From Paenibacillus ginsengarvi (GTDB lineage Bacteria > Bacillota > Bacilli > Paenibacillales > NBRC-103111), in contig NZ_RBAH01000001.1 in assembly GCF_003626695.1 (NCBI RefSeq), forward strand, positions 310,001 to 374,000: 64,000 nt of DNA, read 5' to 3'. The notes below the pieces were generated by a model, which saw only the letters and a list, made by a program, of their open reading frames with translations, had not been told where the DNA came from and searched no databases. Below are positions 33,468 through 41,896 of this stretch, piece after piece. Position numbers and translations under genes: made by a program. Position 1 is the stretch's first letter, and each line of letters opens with the position of its first letter.

Positions 33468-34370
33468 ATGACGAATAGCAAACGTTATACCCGCAATCGG
33501 CTGGCGCTGGCTGGCATCACGACCTTCGCCTTTTTGGCCATTGCGGCATTGTGCTTCCGCGAGCAAGCTACTTCCGCATTCTCCGCTCCAGAGCCAATGA
33601 GCACCGCTGCCGGAGAAGAGCTGTACAAGCAAAATTGTCTCTCCTGCCACGCCGCCGAAGGAGCCGGTTCGGGACGTTATCCGGCACTCGTTTCGGATAA
33701 GTTCAAGAAAAAATACGGTGCGTACGACAAAGCGTACGCCTTCATTAGTACCAATATGCCGGAAAACGACCCCGGAACGCTGCGGGAAGAAGAATACGAA
33801 GCCATCGTTAACTATGTGCTGGGGTTAAACGGCATTCCCACCGAGTTCGCCGACATCGGAGGCCATTGGGCCGAACAGACGATCCGCACGTTGTGGCGCA
33901 AACAGGCCATAGACGGTTATACCGCAGGCGGCAAGCTGCTATTCAAGCCGGAGCAGCGCATTACCCGCGCCGAATTCGTAGCTTATTTGGTCAAAACGAA
34001 GCAGCTGTTTCTGTCCGGCGATGCCGGCTCCGCTTGGACCGATATCGGCAAGAGTAAGTATAAGACGCAAATCGTAACCGCCATCGATTACGGCATTGTG
34101 GACGGTTATCCCGATTCCACGTTCAGACCGGACCAGCCAATCAGCCGCGCGGAAATAGCAGCGATTCTGTCACGCAGCAAAGCTCTCGATACGGACGATT
34201 CCGCTCCTGCGCAATTGTTCCGCGACGTTCCGGCGGATCATTGGGCGTATGGCGCTATACGAGCTTCCGTACAAGCCCGCCTGTTCGACGGGTACGAGGA
34301 CGGAACGTTTCGTCCCGATCAGCCGATGAGCCGGGCGGAAGCCGCGGCCGTTCTTAGCCGCTTGCCCTAG
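33468..34370 (+). CDS. Cytochrome c domain fused to three SLH domains
   Basis: 300 residues. N-terminal hydrophobic signal/anchor (LALAGITTFAFLAIAALCF), one class I cytochrome c domain with C57-x-x-C60-H61 and a likely axial Met97 (ISTNMPENDPG), then three SLH repeats (about 128-180, 190-240, 250-300; FADIGGHWAEQTIR, DGYPDSTFRPDQPISRAEIAAIL, FRDVPADHWAY...DGTFRPDQPMSRAEAAAVL). SLH domains bind pyruvylated wall polymers, so the heme domain would sit on the outer cell surface. An electron carrier at the wall, perhaps for extracellular electron transfer, is inference. ATG 33468 follows AAAGGAG. Single gene. Confidence 0.9.
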   Translation: MTNSKRYTRNRLALAGITTFAFLAIAALCFREQATSAFSAPEPMSTAAGEELYKQNCLSCHAAEGAGSGRYPALVSDKFKKKYGAYDKAYAFISTNMPENDPGTLREEEYEAIVNYVLGLNGIPTEFADIGGHWAEQTIRTLWRKQAIDGYTAGGKLLFKPEQRITRAEFVAYLVKTKQLFLSGDAGSAWTDIGKSKYKTQIVTAIDYGIVDGYPDSTFRPDQPISRAEIAAILSRSKALDTDDSAPAQLFRDVPADHWAYGAIRASVQARLFDGYEDGTFRPDQPMSRAEAAAVLSRLP

Positions 34371-34524
34371 CAACGCAGCCGAAGCCGTTACACAGGCGCA
34401 GCCGGTCGTCCTTTTTCTGTCTGCTGCAGCCCTACTTCATGAGGTACCTTCCCTCATTTGCATGGGCCTGTTCATTAGTGTAAGGTGGAGAAGTTACTGT
34501 ACCAAACCAAATAAGGAGCTTATT

Positions 34525-34593
34525 ATGGAAGCTGCTGCCCTAGCTGACAAGTGCGTTCACTCATGCTCCGGTCGTCAGCAAGCAGATAAATGA
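34525..34593 (+). CDS. Possible 22-residue leader peptide with Cys and His
   Basis: ATG 34525 with an AAGGAG site 6 nt upstream opens a 22-codon frame with two Cys and one His (ADKCVHSC) that ends 42 bp before the start of the aldo/keto reductase gene. It may be a leader peptide or chance; no hairpin or attenuator is obvious between the two. Confidence 0.35.
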   Translation: MEAAALADKCVHSCSGRQQADK

Positions 34594-34634
34594 TTCCGCT
34601 AAGCTCCAAAGTCCAATAAACGGAGGTAAACGTT

Positions 34635-35468
34635 GTGACACTGGAACTTACATCCTCGAGGGCACTGGCAAACGGTGTGCAGATGCCTTGGCTCGGGCTT
34701 GGCGTATGGAAAGTAACCGAAGGCGAAGAAGTGGTAAAGTCGGTTCGCTCCGCTCTGGAGATCGGCTACCGCAGTATCGATACGGCTGCCGTATACGGCA
34801 ACGAGGAAGGCGTCGGCCGGGCTATTCGCGAAAGCGGCGTCCCCCGCGACCGGTTGTTCGTCACGACCAAAGTGTGGAACGCCGATCAAGGCTACGATTC
34901 GACTCTGGCCGCTTACGACCAGAGCCTTAACAAGCTGGGCATGGACTATGTGGATCTATATTTGATACATTGGCCGGTTAAAGGCAAATACAAAGATACA
35001 TGGCGGGCGCTTGAGAAGCTGTACAAGGACGGCCGCGTACGGGCGATCGGCGTCAGCAACTTCCATGTGCATCACTTGGAGGATTTGCTGCCGAAAGCGG
35101 AGATCAAGCCGATGGTCGATCAGGTCGAATACCATCCCCGGCTGGCCCAGCTTCCTTTGCTCAAGTTTTGCAAGGAGCAGGGCATCCAGATGGAAGCCTG
35201 GAGTCCGCTCATGCAGGGCAAGGAGCTGCTTAGCCATGAGCTGATTACCGAACTGGCCGGCAAATACGGCAAAACGGCGGCGCAAATCATCCTTCGCTGG
35301 GATTTGCAGCATGGCGTCGTGACGATTCCCAAGTCGGTCACGCCTTCGCGTATTCAGGAAAATGCGCAGATTTTCGACTTCGAACTGTCTGCTGAAGATA
35401 TGCAGCGGATCGACGGGCTAAACGAAGACCGCCGCGTCGGACCCGATCCCGACAACTTCAATTTCTAA
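34635..35468 (+). CDS. Aldo/keto reductase (YvgN/glyoxal reductase type)
   Basis: 277-residue single-chain NADPH-dependent carbonyl reductase. Catalytic tetrad visible: Asp49, Tyr54 (DTAAVYGNE), Lys79 (VTTKVWNAD), His112 (YLIHWPVKG). The C-terminal NADPH motif [22 protein letters not shown] is intact. Length and sequence match the AKR5 subfamily with B. subtilis YvgN, which reduces glyoxal and methylglyoxal. GTG 34635 has GGAGGT upstream. A short peptide ORF precedes it; a terminator follows. Confidence 0.9.
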   Translation: MTLELTSSRALANGVQMPWLGLGVWKVTEGEEVVKSVRSALEIGYRSIDTAAVYGNEEGVGRAIRESGVPRDRLFVTTKVWNADQGYDSTLAAYDQSLNKLGMDYVDLYLIHWPVKGKYKDTWRALEKLYKDGRVRAIGVSNFHVHHLEDLLPKAEIKPMVDQVEYHPRLAQLPLLKFCKEQGIQMEAWSPLMQGKELLSHELITELAGKYGKTAAQIILRWDLQHGVVTIPKSVTPSRIQENAQIFDFELSAEDMQRIDGLNEDRRVGPDPDNFNF

Positions 35469-35475
35469 CTCTTTT

Positions 35476-35507
35476 GCCCGGTCTCTTTTTTGAGATCGGG
35501 CTGTTTT
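35476..35507. terminator. Bidirectional terminator
   Basis: GCCCGGTCTC and GAGATCGGGC arms with T-rich flanks, between the convergent aldo/keto reductase and AraC genes. Confidence 0.82.
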
Positions 35508-35513
35508 CATTTC

Positions 35514-36359
35514 CTATTCTTTCTTCACATACAGCTCGCGAAATTCGCTCGGCGTCATTCCTTCGTGCTCGATAAACTTTTTGTTGAAGTAGCTCGCGCT
35601 CGAATAACCTGCCTCAGCCGCGATTTGTTTGACCGGTACGTCCGGCTGTTCCAGCAGCCGCTGCTTGCCGAACTGGATCCGGCACAGCGTCACAAAAGCA
35701 AGCGGCGTCATCCGGGTCACCTTGCGAAACAGCTTGCAAAAGTAAAAGGAGCTGACGCCCGTCTGCTCCGCCCAATAAGCCAGATCGAACGGCTCCCGCG
35801 CCTTCTCCTGCATGAGCGGCAGCAGCTCGGGAATGCGCGTTCCCCCTGCCCCGCTCCTCACATCGGATAACGGAATGGCCTGCCCCATAAACTCGACGAG
35901 GAACGAATACGTGAGCGCGGAAAGCTTCGTTTCGTGCAGTATTTTATGCTGGAGCGCTTCCTCGTACAATGCCCCGTGCGCCTCCGTTATTTGTCTCAGC
36001 TGACCAAGCGACCAGATCGTAGAGCGGTGAAAGCCGTGCTCGATCATAAATTCCTTCAGCCTGTCTCCGTAAAAATGAACCCACCGTACATCCCATGGAT
36101 CGTCCTCCGACGTGTAGTATCGCTGCTCCTCCAGCGGAAAAAACAAAAACGCGTCGCCCGCCTGCAGCGTATGGATGCTGCCGCCACTCTCCACATACCC
36201 TTTGCCGGCGACGACGAAATGAATGTTGAATTCGTTAATAGCCCCTTGGCTGCGATAAATCCGGTGATTCGGATCGTCACTGAATCTGCCTACCGATACG
36301 GGAAAGATGAAGTACCGTCTCTGCAAAAACGTAGGCAGCAGCATAATGTTGTGGCTCAT
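35514..36359 (-). CDS. AraC-family transcriptional regulator
   Basis: 281 residues: N-terminal cupin-like ligand domain (NIHFVVAGKGYVESGGSIHTLQAGDAFLFFPLEEQRYY) and C-terminal double helix-turn-helix (FDLAYWAEQTGVSSFYFCKLFRKVTRMTPLAFV and VKQIAAEAGYSSASYFNKKFIEHEGMTPSEFREL). It is divergent from the Gfo/Idh gene at 36482, its most likely target, with a 122-bp A/T-rich region between them. AAGGGAG lies before ATG 36359. The cupin core implies a sugar-like inducer, which fits the neighbouring dehydrogenase and reductase. Confidence 0.9.
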   Translation of the reverse strand: MSHNIMLLPTFLQRRYFIFPVSVGRFSDDPNHRIYRSQGAINEFNIHFVVAGKGYVESGGSIHTLQAGDAFLFFPLEEQRYYTSEDDPWDVRWVHFYGDRLKEFMIEHGFHRSTIWSLGQLRQITEAHGALYEEALQHKILHETKLSALTYSFLVEFMGQAIPLSDVRSGAGGTRIPELLPLMQEKAREPFDLAYWAEQTGVSSFYFCKLFRKVTRMTPLAFVTLCRIQFGKQRLLEQPDVPVKQIAAEAGYSSASYFNKKFIEHEGMTPSEFRELYVKKE

Positions 36360-36481
36360 GGCCCTACTCCCTTAGCCAAAATAACAAAATCGTGTTATCT
36401 CGATCAATATATTATTATATTTATTCTACTATTTATCATTTATAATGACAATAAACTGCTAACAAGGGGCTGAATAAACCA

Positions 36482-37486
36482 ATGACTAAGTCCAAACTGC
36501 GGTGGGGAATTATCGGCTGCGCCGGTATCGCCGTCCGCTCCGTTATCCCTGGCATCGCCCAATCGGAACGCGGCGAAGTAACCGCTATCGCAAGCCGCGA
36601 CGAGACGAAAGCAAAGGAAACGGCCGAGAAGCTCGGCATTCCGAAAGCGTACGGCAGCTACGAGGCGCTGCTTGCCGACGGCGATATCGACGCCGTCTAC
36701 ATTCCGCTGCCGAATAACATGCATAAGGAATGGACGATTCGCGCGGCCGAGGCCGGCAAGCACGTTTTGTGCGAGAAGCCGTTCTCGATGGATGCGGCCG
36801 AGGCCGCCGAAATGGTCGAGGCTTGCGCGAAACACGGCGTCAAGCTGGCCGAAGCGTTCATGTACCGCCACCATCCGCGTTACAAACGCATCAAGGAAAT
36901 AATCGCCTCCGGCGAAATCGGCACGATCCGTGGTATTCACGGAACGTTTACGTTTAATAATTCGGCGAATACGACGAATTTCCGCAACAATCAGGCGATG
37001 GGAGGCGGCGCCCTGTACGATATCGGCGTTTACCCGATCAGCGCCGCACGTTTGCTGCTGGACGCGGAGCCGGAAGCGGCCACCGTCCATGCGTTTTTCT
37101 CTCCTGAGCATGGCGGCGTCGACATGATGGCGTCGGGGCTGCTCGAATTCGGCGGCGGCGTAGCGCTTACGTTCGACTGCGCCATGTGGGCCGCCGGCCG
37201 CAATACGCTCGAGGTGCTCGGCACCGAAGGCAGAATCGAGCTTCCTTCCGCCTTCGTAAGCGCTCCGAATGCACCGTCCGTCTTTTATGTAACGGTCAAG
37301 GGCAATCGCCGGGAAGAAACAATCGATCCGCTCAATCAGTATTCGCTGCAAGCGGACGATTTCGCCGCTACCGTTCTGGACGGCGCGCCATCCTTGTTCG
37401 GCGAAGACGATCCCACTCTGGGCATGCGCGTTCTGGATGCTTGTCTCGAATCGGCGCGCACGCGTTCTCGCATCGTTATTTCATAA
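36482..37486 (+). CDS. Gfo/Idh/MocA family oxidoreductase
   Basis: 334 residues: N-terminal NAD(P) fold (WGIIGCAGIAVRSVIPGIAQS), the family signature CEKPFSMDAAEAAEMVEAC with the catalytic Lys, and a C-terminal substrate domain (AFMYRHHPRYKRIKEII, GGGALYDIGVYPISAARLLL). Substrates of the family are sugars and inositols; the sequence resembles xylose/glucose dehydrogenase-like members. It forms a pair with the aldo/keto reductase gene 26 bp downstream and is divergent from an AraC regulator. Confidence 0.9.
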   Translation: MTKSKLRWGIIGCAGIAVRSVIPGIAQSERGEVTAIASRDETKAKETAEKLGIPKAYGSYEALLADGDIDAVYIPLPNNMHKEWTIRAAEAGKHVLCEKPFSMDAAEAAEMVEACAKHGVKLAEAFMYRHHPRYKRIKEIIASGEIGTIRGIHGTFTFNNSANTTNFRNNQAMGGGALYDIGVYPISAARLLLDAEPEAATVHAFFSPEHGGVDMMASGLLEFGGGVALTFDCAMWAAGRNTLEVLGTEGRIELPSAFVSAPNAPSVFYVTVKGNRREETIDPLNQYSLQADDFAATVLDGAPSLFGEDDPTLGMRVLDACLESARTRSRIVIS

Positions 37487-37512
37487 AATCGGAAGAAAAG
37501 GGAGAGCCGAAC

Positions 37513-38457
37513 ATGGACTATATCAATATTGCCGGCTTGAAAAAGCCGTGCGCCCAATTGATGATGGGCACGGACTACTACAAACCCGAGCTGCTGGACA
37601 CGGTCGGGGACATTTTGGACGCCTACATGGCGCTGGGCGGCAATGCCGTCGATTCCGCGTACATATACGGGGGCGGCAAGAGCGAGGAAACGATCGGTCT
37701 GTGGATGGAATCGCGGAAAAACCGCAAAGAGGTGCTCGTGCTTACGAAAGGCGCGCACCATAATGCGCAAGGCCCCCGAGTGAACAAGCAGGCGATCGAC
37801 GAGGAGCTGGCTATCAGTTTGCAGCGGCTGCGGACCGACTACGTCGACCTGTACGCGCTGCATCGAGACGATCCTAACGTACCGGTAGGACCGATCATAG
37901 AGGCGCTGAACGAGCATATCGAGGCTGGCCGCATTCATGCGATCGGCGTGTCGAACTGGACGCACGGCCGCATTCAGGAGGCGAACGATTACGCCGCCGC
38001 CCACGGCCTCGTCGGCTTTACGTTCAGCAGCCCGAACCTCAGCCTCGCCAAGCCGAACGAGCCGTTCTGGGCAGGCTGCGTATCCGCAGATAGCGACGCT
38101 TGCGCGTGGCACAAGGAGAAACAGCTCCCGCTGCTCTCATGGTCGTCGCAGGCGCGCGGATTTTTCACCGGCCTGTTCACACCGGAAGTACGCGACAATG
38201 CCGATCTCGTTCGCGTCTTTTACAGCGACGACAACTGGGAACGGTACCGCCGTGCCGAGTCGCTTGGCAAAGAGATGGGCGTATCAACGATTCAGATCGC
38301 GCTGGCTTATGTGCTTAACCAGCCATTCCCGACTTGCGCTTTGATCGGCCCGAAAAACGTTGCCGAGCTGAATTCCTGCCATGACGCAACACGCATCCGT
38401 TTAACCGAGGAACAACTCAGCTGGCTGGATTTGTCCGCAGCTTTGAAAGCGATCTAA
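37513..38457 (+). CDS. Aldo/keto reductase (second, sugar-reductase-like)
   Basis: 314 residues. DSAYIYGGGKSEE holds the catalytic Asp and Tyr, VLTKGAHH the Lys, and YALHRDD the His; SNWTHGRIQEANDYAAAHG follows in the usual place. ATG 37513 has AAGGGAGA upstream. The open frame continues to 37186, but that extension overlaps the Gfo/Idh gene and is not coding. Together with the Gfo/Idh gene it probably modifies one sugar or polyol. Confidence 0.88.
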   Translation: MDYINIAGLKKPCAQLMMGTDYYKPELLDTVGDILDAYMALGGNAVDSAYIYGGGKSEETIGLWMESRKNRKEVLVLTKGAHHNAQGPRVNKQAIDEELAISLQRLRTDYVDLYALHRDDPNVPVGPIIEALNEHIEAGRIHAIGVSNWTHGRIQEANDYAAAHGLVGFTFSSPNLSLAKPNEPFWAGCVSADSDACAWHKEKQLPLLSWSSQARGFFTGLFTPEVRDNADLVRVFYSDDNWERYRRAESLGKEMGVSTIQIALAYVLNQPFPTCALIGPKNVAELNSCHDATRIRLTEEQLSWLDLSAALKAI

Positions 38458-38475
38458 ACAACCTCCAGCAACAAA

Positions 38476-38553
38476 CAAGCGCCGAGAAAAAACGAAGCCC
38501 CTCCCAATGCGCGAAACATTCGGGAAGCGCTTCGTTCCTCTAGGCGCTTTTTT
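38476..38553. terminator. Terminator between convergent genes
   Basis: Outer arms AAGCGCC/GGCGCTT with T6, enclosing a second palindrome (CGAAGC...GCTTCG). Confidence 0.72.
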
Positions 38554-38567
38554 ATCTAACGAGCACT

Positions 38568-40535
38568 TCATCGAGTTGCTTCGATTAGAAGCTTTTCTTC
38601 ATGCAGCACCGCGGCTGCGGGCCGCTTGGACTGATACGACATCGCCATATCCACGTACGCCTCCTTGCCGCTGAGCTCGGCAATGTCCATTTTGCCGTCG
38701 CCATTCAAGTCTCTCACGAGCAAACGGCCATCCGCGTGACCCCACGGCCCCATCCGGGACAACAGCTCGAACTGCAGCGCGCCGGTTTGCTGGTACACGG
38801 CAAGCTTCTTCTCCTCCGCATTCCAGAAACAAACGTCCTGCTTCCCGTCCCCGTTGAAGTCGCCAATGTAAACAACTCCGTCTTCCCCGGTAGGGATAGT
38901 AAGCCGAAGCACATTGCGCTTCCAGCTTAGCGAAGCCGTATCGGGGACTAGTTCGATCCATTTTGAGGAATGAGGAAACGGGATGTACAGAGAATCATTC
39001 CCATCGCCGTCCAGGTCGCCGACCGTAAGCGGCACCGGCGAGTTGCGGTCCCATGGCCTTGACGCCATCGGGACGAGTTCTCCCCGTCTCAGCACAAAGC
39101 TTTCCAGCTCGCTGCCTTCCGACGATTCTCCGGCTATAATCCACTCTTTATCGGCTTTTCTCAGCGCCAGCATATTCGCCCATCCGCGCTTGTTCGTATT
39201 CCATGAGCGAGATAGGACGAATTCGCTGCCGTTAGACCGGTACATCTCCATCGTTCCGTTCGCTCTCATAATCCATAAGTCTGCCTTGCCGTCGAAGTCG
39301 CCGTCAAACAGCGTCCATACGTCACCCTTGCCGAATTTGAGCTTGCACCATACTTTCGGCGGTAGCTGCGCCTCGTTGCGGAGCCCGCGAAACTGTCCTT
39401 CGGTGACGACGATTTCGCTACTCATTTTGTCCCACATCACAATGTCCGTTTGCCCTTTGCCGGTTACATCTCCGAGCTCGACAGATCGTTCTTTGCCGGT
39501 CCCGACCTTGACGCTATGCGCCGGTACAAACGGGATATAGTCGGTAAGCGACATGAACCGGTACCCTTTGGCGGCGAGCCGGGGCAGCAGCTTTTGCAGC
39601 GGGCTTTTTTCCTCGGAAGGATAACGGTATACCGGCAGTCCGTCTTCGATGACGGGCTCTCCCAGCTCATCCGTAACGGCAATCAGATGCTTGAATTCAA
39701 GAAACGGGTGAAAAAATAAGGCTGGCAGCTTGTCGGATTTGCCAAGCTGATTCGTAATGATGTCAACATCGCGGTTATACGGAATGTACGAAAGCGGAGT
39801 CGGCACATAGATGGAGCCGAGCGAAGCAGAGCCGAAGCCTTCATTGCGTGCCAGAGAGTATTGCGGGTACAGCGCATTCCGGTTGAGCTGCACGTCGGCT
39901 TGAAAGTTCAGCCCGAAGTAGCTGCGGAATACCGCATCCTGTGCCGGAAGCGTATGATAATGCGGCGCTTCCCAGAAGTACGGGAACAAGCCGGCCCGGC
40001 GAAACGTCTCCGCCCCCTGCTCGACTCGTAACGAGGCGAACTGCGGCGTGAGCGTTTCTTTGACATCCGGCACATAAAATTCGTTGCCGATCCCGGATTC
40101 CTGATGGCCGTCCTCGCGGAACGTATCGCCAACCTGATGCGTATATCCATGCATGCCGAGCACCGCTCCGGACCGGACCGCGCCATGCAGCAGCCCGTCG
40201 AACAAACTTATATAATCGTTATCGAGCTGGTCAATCGAGACGTCGTACCGGGTGCCGTCCTTGGCTACGTTGATCCAGCGGGGAATCACCGCGATCTGGT
40301 AGCGAACATCCCGCTCCTGGAGCATTCGCATAACGGCCCGCAGCTTGCCGAGCTGCTCTACGCTGCCGTATTGACCGCCTGGCCCGACGTCTTCGAGCCG
40401 AAGCAAAATATGCTTCGGCATATTGTCGTTACCCTCGGCAGGGACGAAATAAATCGCGCCGGAAATAAGAAAAGCGGCTAATACGGCCCAAACGATACGC
40501 GCGCGAAATCGCAGCAATGACCAAAAACGTTTCAA
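38568..40535 (-). CDS. DUF2334 (polysaccharide-deacetylase-like) protein fused to VCBS/FG-GAP repeats
   Basis: 655 residues. N-terminal signal anchor (IVWAVLAAFLISGAIYFVP), a DUF2334 domain at about 40-330 (RLEDVGPGG with the metal Asp, GMHGYTHQ with the metal His, FWEAPHYH), then four or five FG-GAP/VCBS-type repeats with calcium-binding Asp (GDVTGKGQTDIV, GDFDGKADLW, GDLDGDGNDSLY, GDFNGDGKQDV, RDLNGDGKMDI). TTG 40535 with GGAGGG is the start. The combination suggests an extracytoplasmic carbohydrate de-N-acylase held on a beta-propeller. A cre-like site overlaps its promoter. Confidence 0.85.
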   Translation of the reverse strand: MKRFWSLLRFRARIVWAVLAAFLISGAIYFVPAEGNDNMPKHILLRLEDVGPGGQYGSVEQLGKLRAVMRMLQERDVRYQIAVIPRWINVAKDGTRYDVSIDQLDNDYISLFDGLLHGAVRSGAVLGMHGYTHQVGDTFREDGHQESGIGNEFYVPDVKETLTPQFASLRVEQGAETFRRAGLFPYFWEAPHYHTLPAQDAVFRSYFGLNFQADVQLNRNALYPQYSLARNEGFGSASLGSIYVPTPLSYIPYNRDVDIITNQLGKSDKLPALFFHPFLEFKHLIAVTDELGEPVIEDGLPVYRYPSEEKSPLQKLLPRLAAKGYRFMSLTDYIPFVPAHSVKVGTGKERSVELGDVTGKGQTDIVMWDKMSSEIVVTEGQFRGLRNEAQLPPKVWCKLKFGKGDVWTLFDGDFDGKADLWIMRANGTMEMYRSNGSEFVLSRSWNTNKRGWANMLALRKADKEWIIAGESSEGSELESFVLRRGELVPMASRPWDRNSPVPLTVGDLDGDGNDSLYIPFPHSSKWIELVPDTASLSWKRNVLRLTIPTGEDGVVYIGDFNGDGKQDVCFWNAEEKKLAVYQQTGALQFELLSRMGPWGHADGRLLVRDLNGDGKMDIAELSGKEAYVDMAMSYQSKRPAAAVLHEEKLLIEATR

Positions 40536-40578
40536 ATTGCGAGTCCCTCCTGATGCTTGCAGACCTAACTATGGTAGT

Positions 40579-40600
40579 ATTATATCTAAAACGCTTACAA
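40579..40600 (-). promoter_or_regulatory. -10 box and cre-like site upstream of the DUF2334 gene
   Basis: TATAAT on the minus strand at 40579-40584, preceded at 40585-40600 by TTGTAAGCGTTTTAGA, which has the left half and centre of the cre consensus but lacks the final CA. Confidence 0.55.
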
Positions 40601-40611
40601 AAATCATCAAC

Positions 40612-40647
40612 AAAAAAAGCTCTCCCGTTTCATGCCAGGAGAGCTTC
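40612..40647 (-). terminator. Terminator after the first MFS gene
   Basis: GCTCTCCT and GGAGAGC arms with T7 on the minus strand, 20 bp after the stop at 40669. Confidence 0.88.
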
Positions 40648-40668
40648 CCTATCACCTTGAAAATCGGC

Positions 40669-41832
40669 TTAACCGGCCGCACTTCCCGCCCGGGTCGCTT
40701 GACGGTCGATCGCTTTAAACGCCAGAAGCAGCGAGATCGCCGCGAAGCAGAGCGTTCCGCCGATCGCGAACGGCAAATTCATATGCAGATGAAAAGCGCC
40801 CATCCCCATCAGCGGTCCGGCAATACGTCCCAGGCTGTCCATTGACGAGTTCAAGCCGGTGGCGACGCCTTGGCCCATCTTCGTTTTCTGGGTAATGAGC
40901 GACAGCACGCACGGCCTGATGAGCGAGTTGCCAGCCGAGAACACGGTCAAAAACAAAGTGGCCGTAAGCAGACTGGACGACAGCAAAATAAGGAAAAATC
41001 CGGTCCCGGATAACAGCAGCCCGATCGCAATCACCTTCGGCTCGTCGCCCGGCTTGACCATCCGTCTGACGACACCGCCTTGAATGGCCGCTCCGACGAT
41101 CCCGCTCACCAGGAACATGATGCCGATATCCATCGGTCCGGCGCCAAACTTGATCGCTTCGAAATATTGCAGCGTGCCTTCCATCCCTGCGAGCGTAAAC
41201 GTCACAAAAAACGATAGCATGTACAAATATTTGAGCGCACCCGAAAACGCCGTCCAGCGGGAAACCCGCTTCCGCTCCCCGCCTCGCTTCGAAGGCGGCA
41301 GCGATTCGGTCAGACGGGCGGCAGCGAGCGCAAACGTGACGAACGAAAGTGCCGATGCCACAAAAAACGGCACGGACATGCCGAATCCGGTCAGCAGCCC
41401 GCCGACGGCCGGGCCGAAAATAAAGCCGAGACCGATCGACATGCCGACAAGCCCCATCCCTTTCGTCCGGTTTTCTTCTGTCGTAATATCAGCCACATAA
41501 GCGACCGCGCATGATGTAGCAGCTCCGGAGAACAACCCGCCCAATATCCGCGATGCATAGAGCAGCCAGAGCTGATCGCCGGCAAGACCGAGCATCAGGA
41601 AGCTGATCGCAAATCCGCACAAACCCATCAGCAGAACCGGCCTGCGCCCGATCCGGTCGGACAGGGAGCCCCAGAACGGCGACATGAGAAACGAAACGGC
41701 CGAATACAGCATGAGCATCATATTCAGATGAAAAGGACCGACAATTTCCGGCAATACCGGAATGATGATGCCAAACCCGATAAAAATCGTCATAAGGATC
41801 AGCATAATCGCTGAAAGTTGCTTCTTCACCAT
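40669..41832 (-). CDS. MFS multidrug-type exporter
   Basis: 387 residues, 12 membrane helices by hydropathy. The MFS motif between TM2 and TM3 is WGSLSDRIGRRPVLLMG, and TM5 has the exporter motif C pattern (GIGLGFIFGPAVGG type). It belongs to the TetA/NorA/Bmr-like group of proton-driven drug exporters. ATG 41832, with a weak site. The second MFS gene lies 64 bp upstream on the same strand, so they may be co-transcribed. Substrate unknown. Confidence 0.85.
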   Translation of the reverse strand: MVKKQLSAIMLILMTIFIGFGIIIPVLPEIVGPFHLNMMLMLYSAVSFLMSPFWGSLSDRIGRRPVLLMGLCGFAISFLMLGLAGDQLWLLYASRILGGLFSGAATSCAVAYVADITTEENRTKGMGLVGMSIGLGFIFGPAVGGLLTGFGMSVPFFVASALSFVTFALAAARLTESLPPSKRGGERKRVSRWTAFSGALKYLYMLSFFVTFTLAGMEGTLQYFEAIKFGAGPMDIGIMFLVSGIVGAAIQGGVVRRMVKPGDEPKVIAIGLLLSGTGFFLILLSSSLLTATLFLTVFSAGNSLIRPCVLSLITQKTKMGQGVATGLNSSMDSLGRIAGPLMGMGAFHLHMNLPFAIGGTLCFAAISLLLAFKAIDRQATRAGSAAG

Positions 41833-41896
41833 GCAAGCCTCCGACTTCTATGTAAATAGGAAAATGGCGCGTCAATCGACAAGCCATAACTTCAAG

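Noticed and set aside
34500..34634. MerR-type operator upstream of the aldo/keto reductase
   Set aside because: I looked for a dyad with a 19-bp spacer but the GTAAGG/GTTAC match is too weak to support it.
37186..37512. N-terminal extension of the second aldo/keto reductase
   Set aside because: The extended frame lies inside the Gfo/Idh gene in another frame and has no ribosome site; ATG 37513 with AAGGGAGA is standard.
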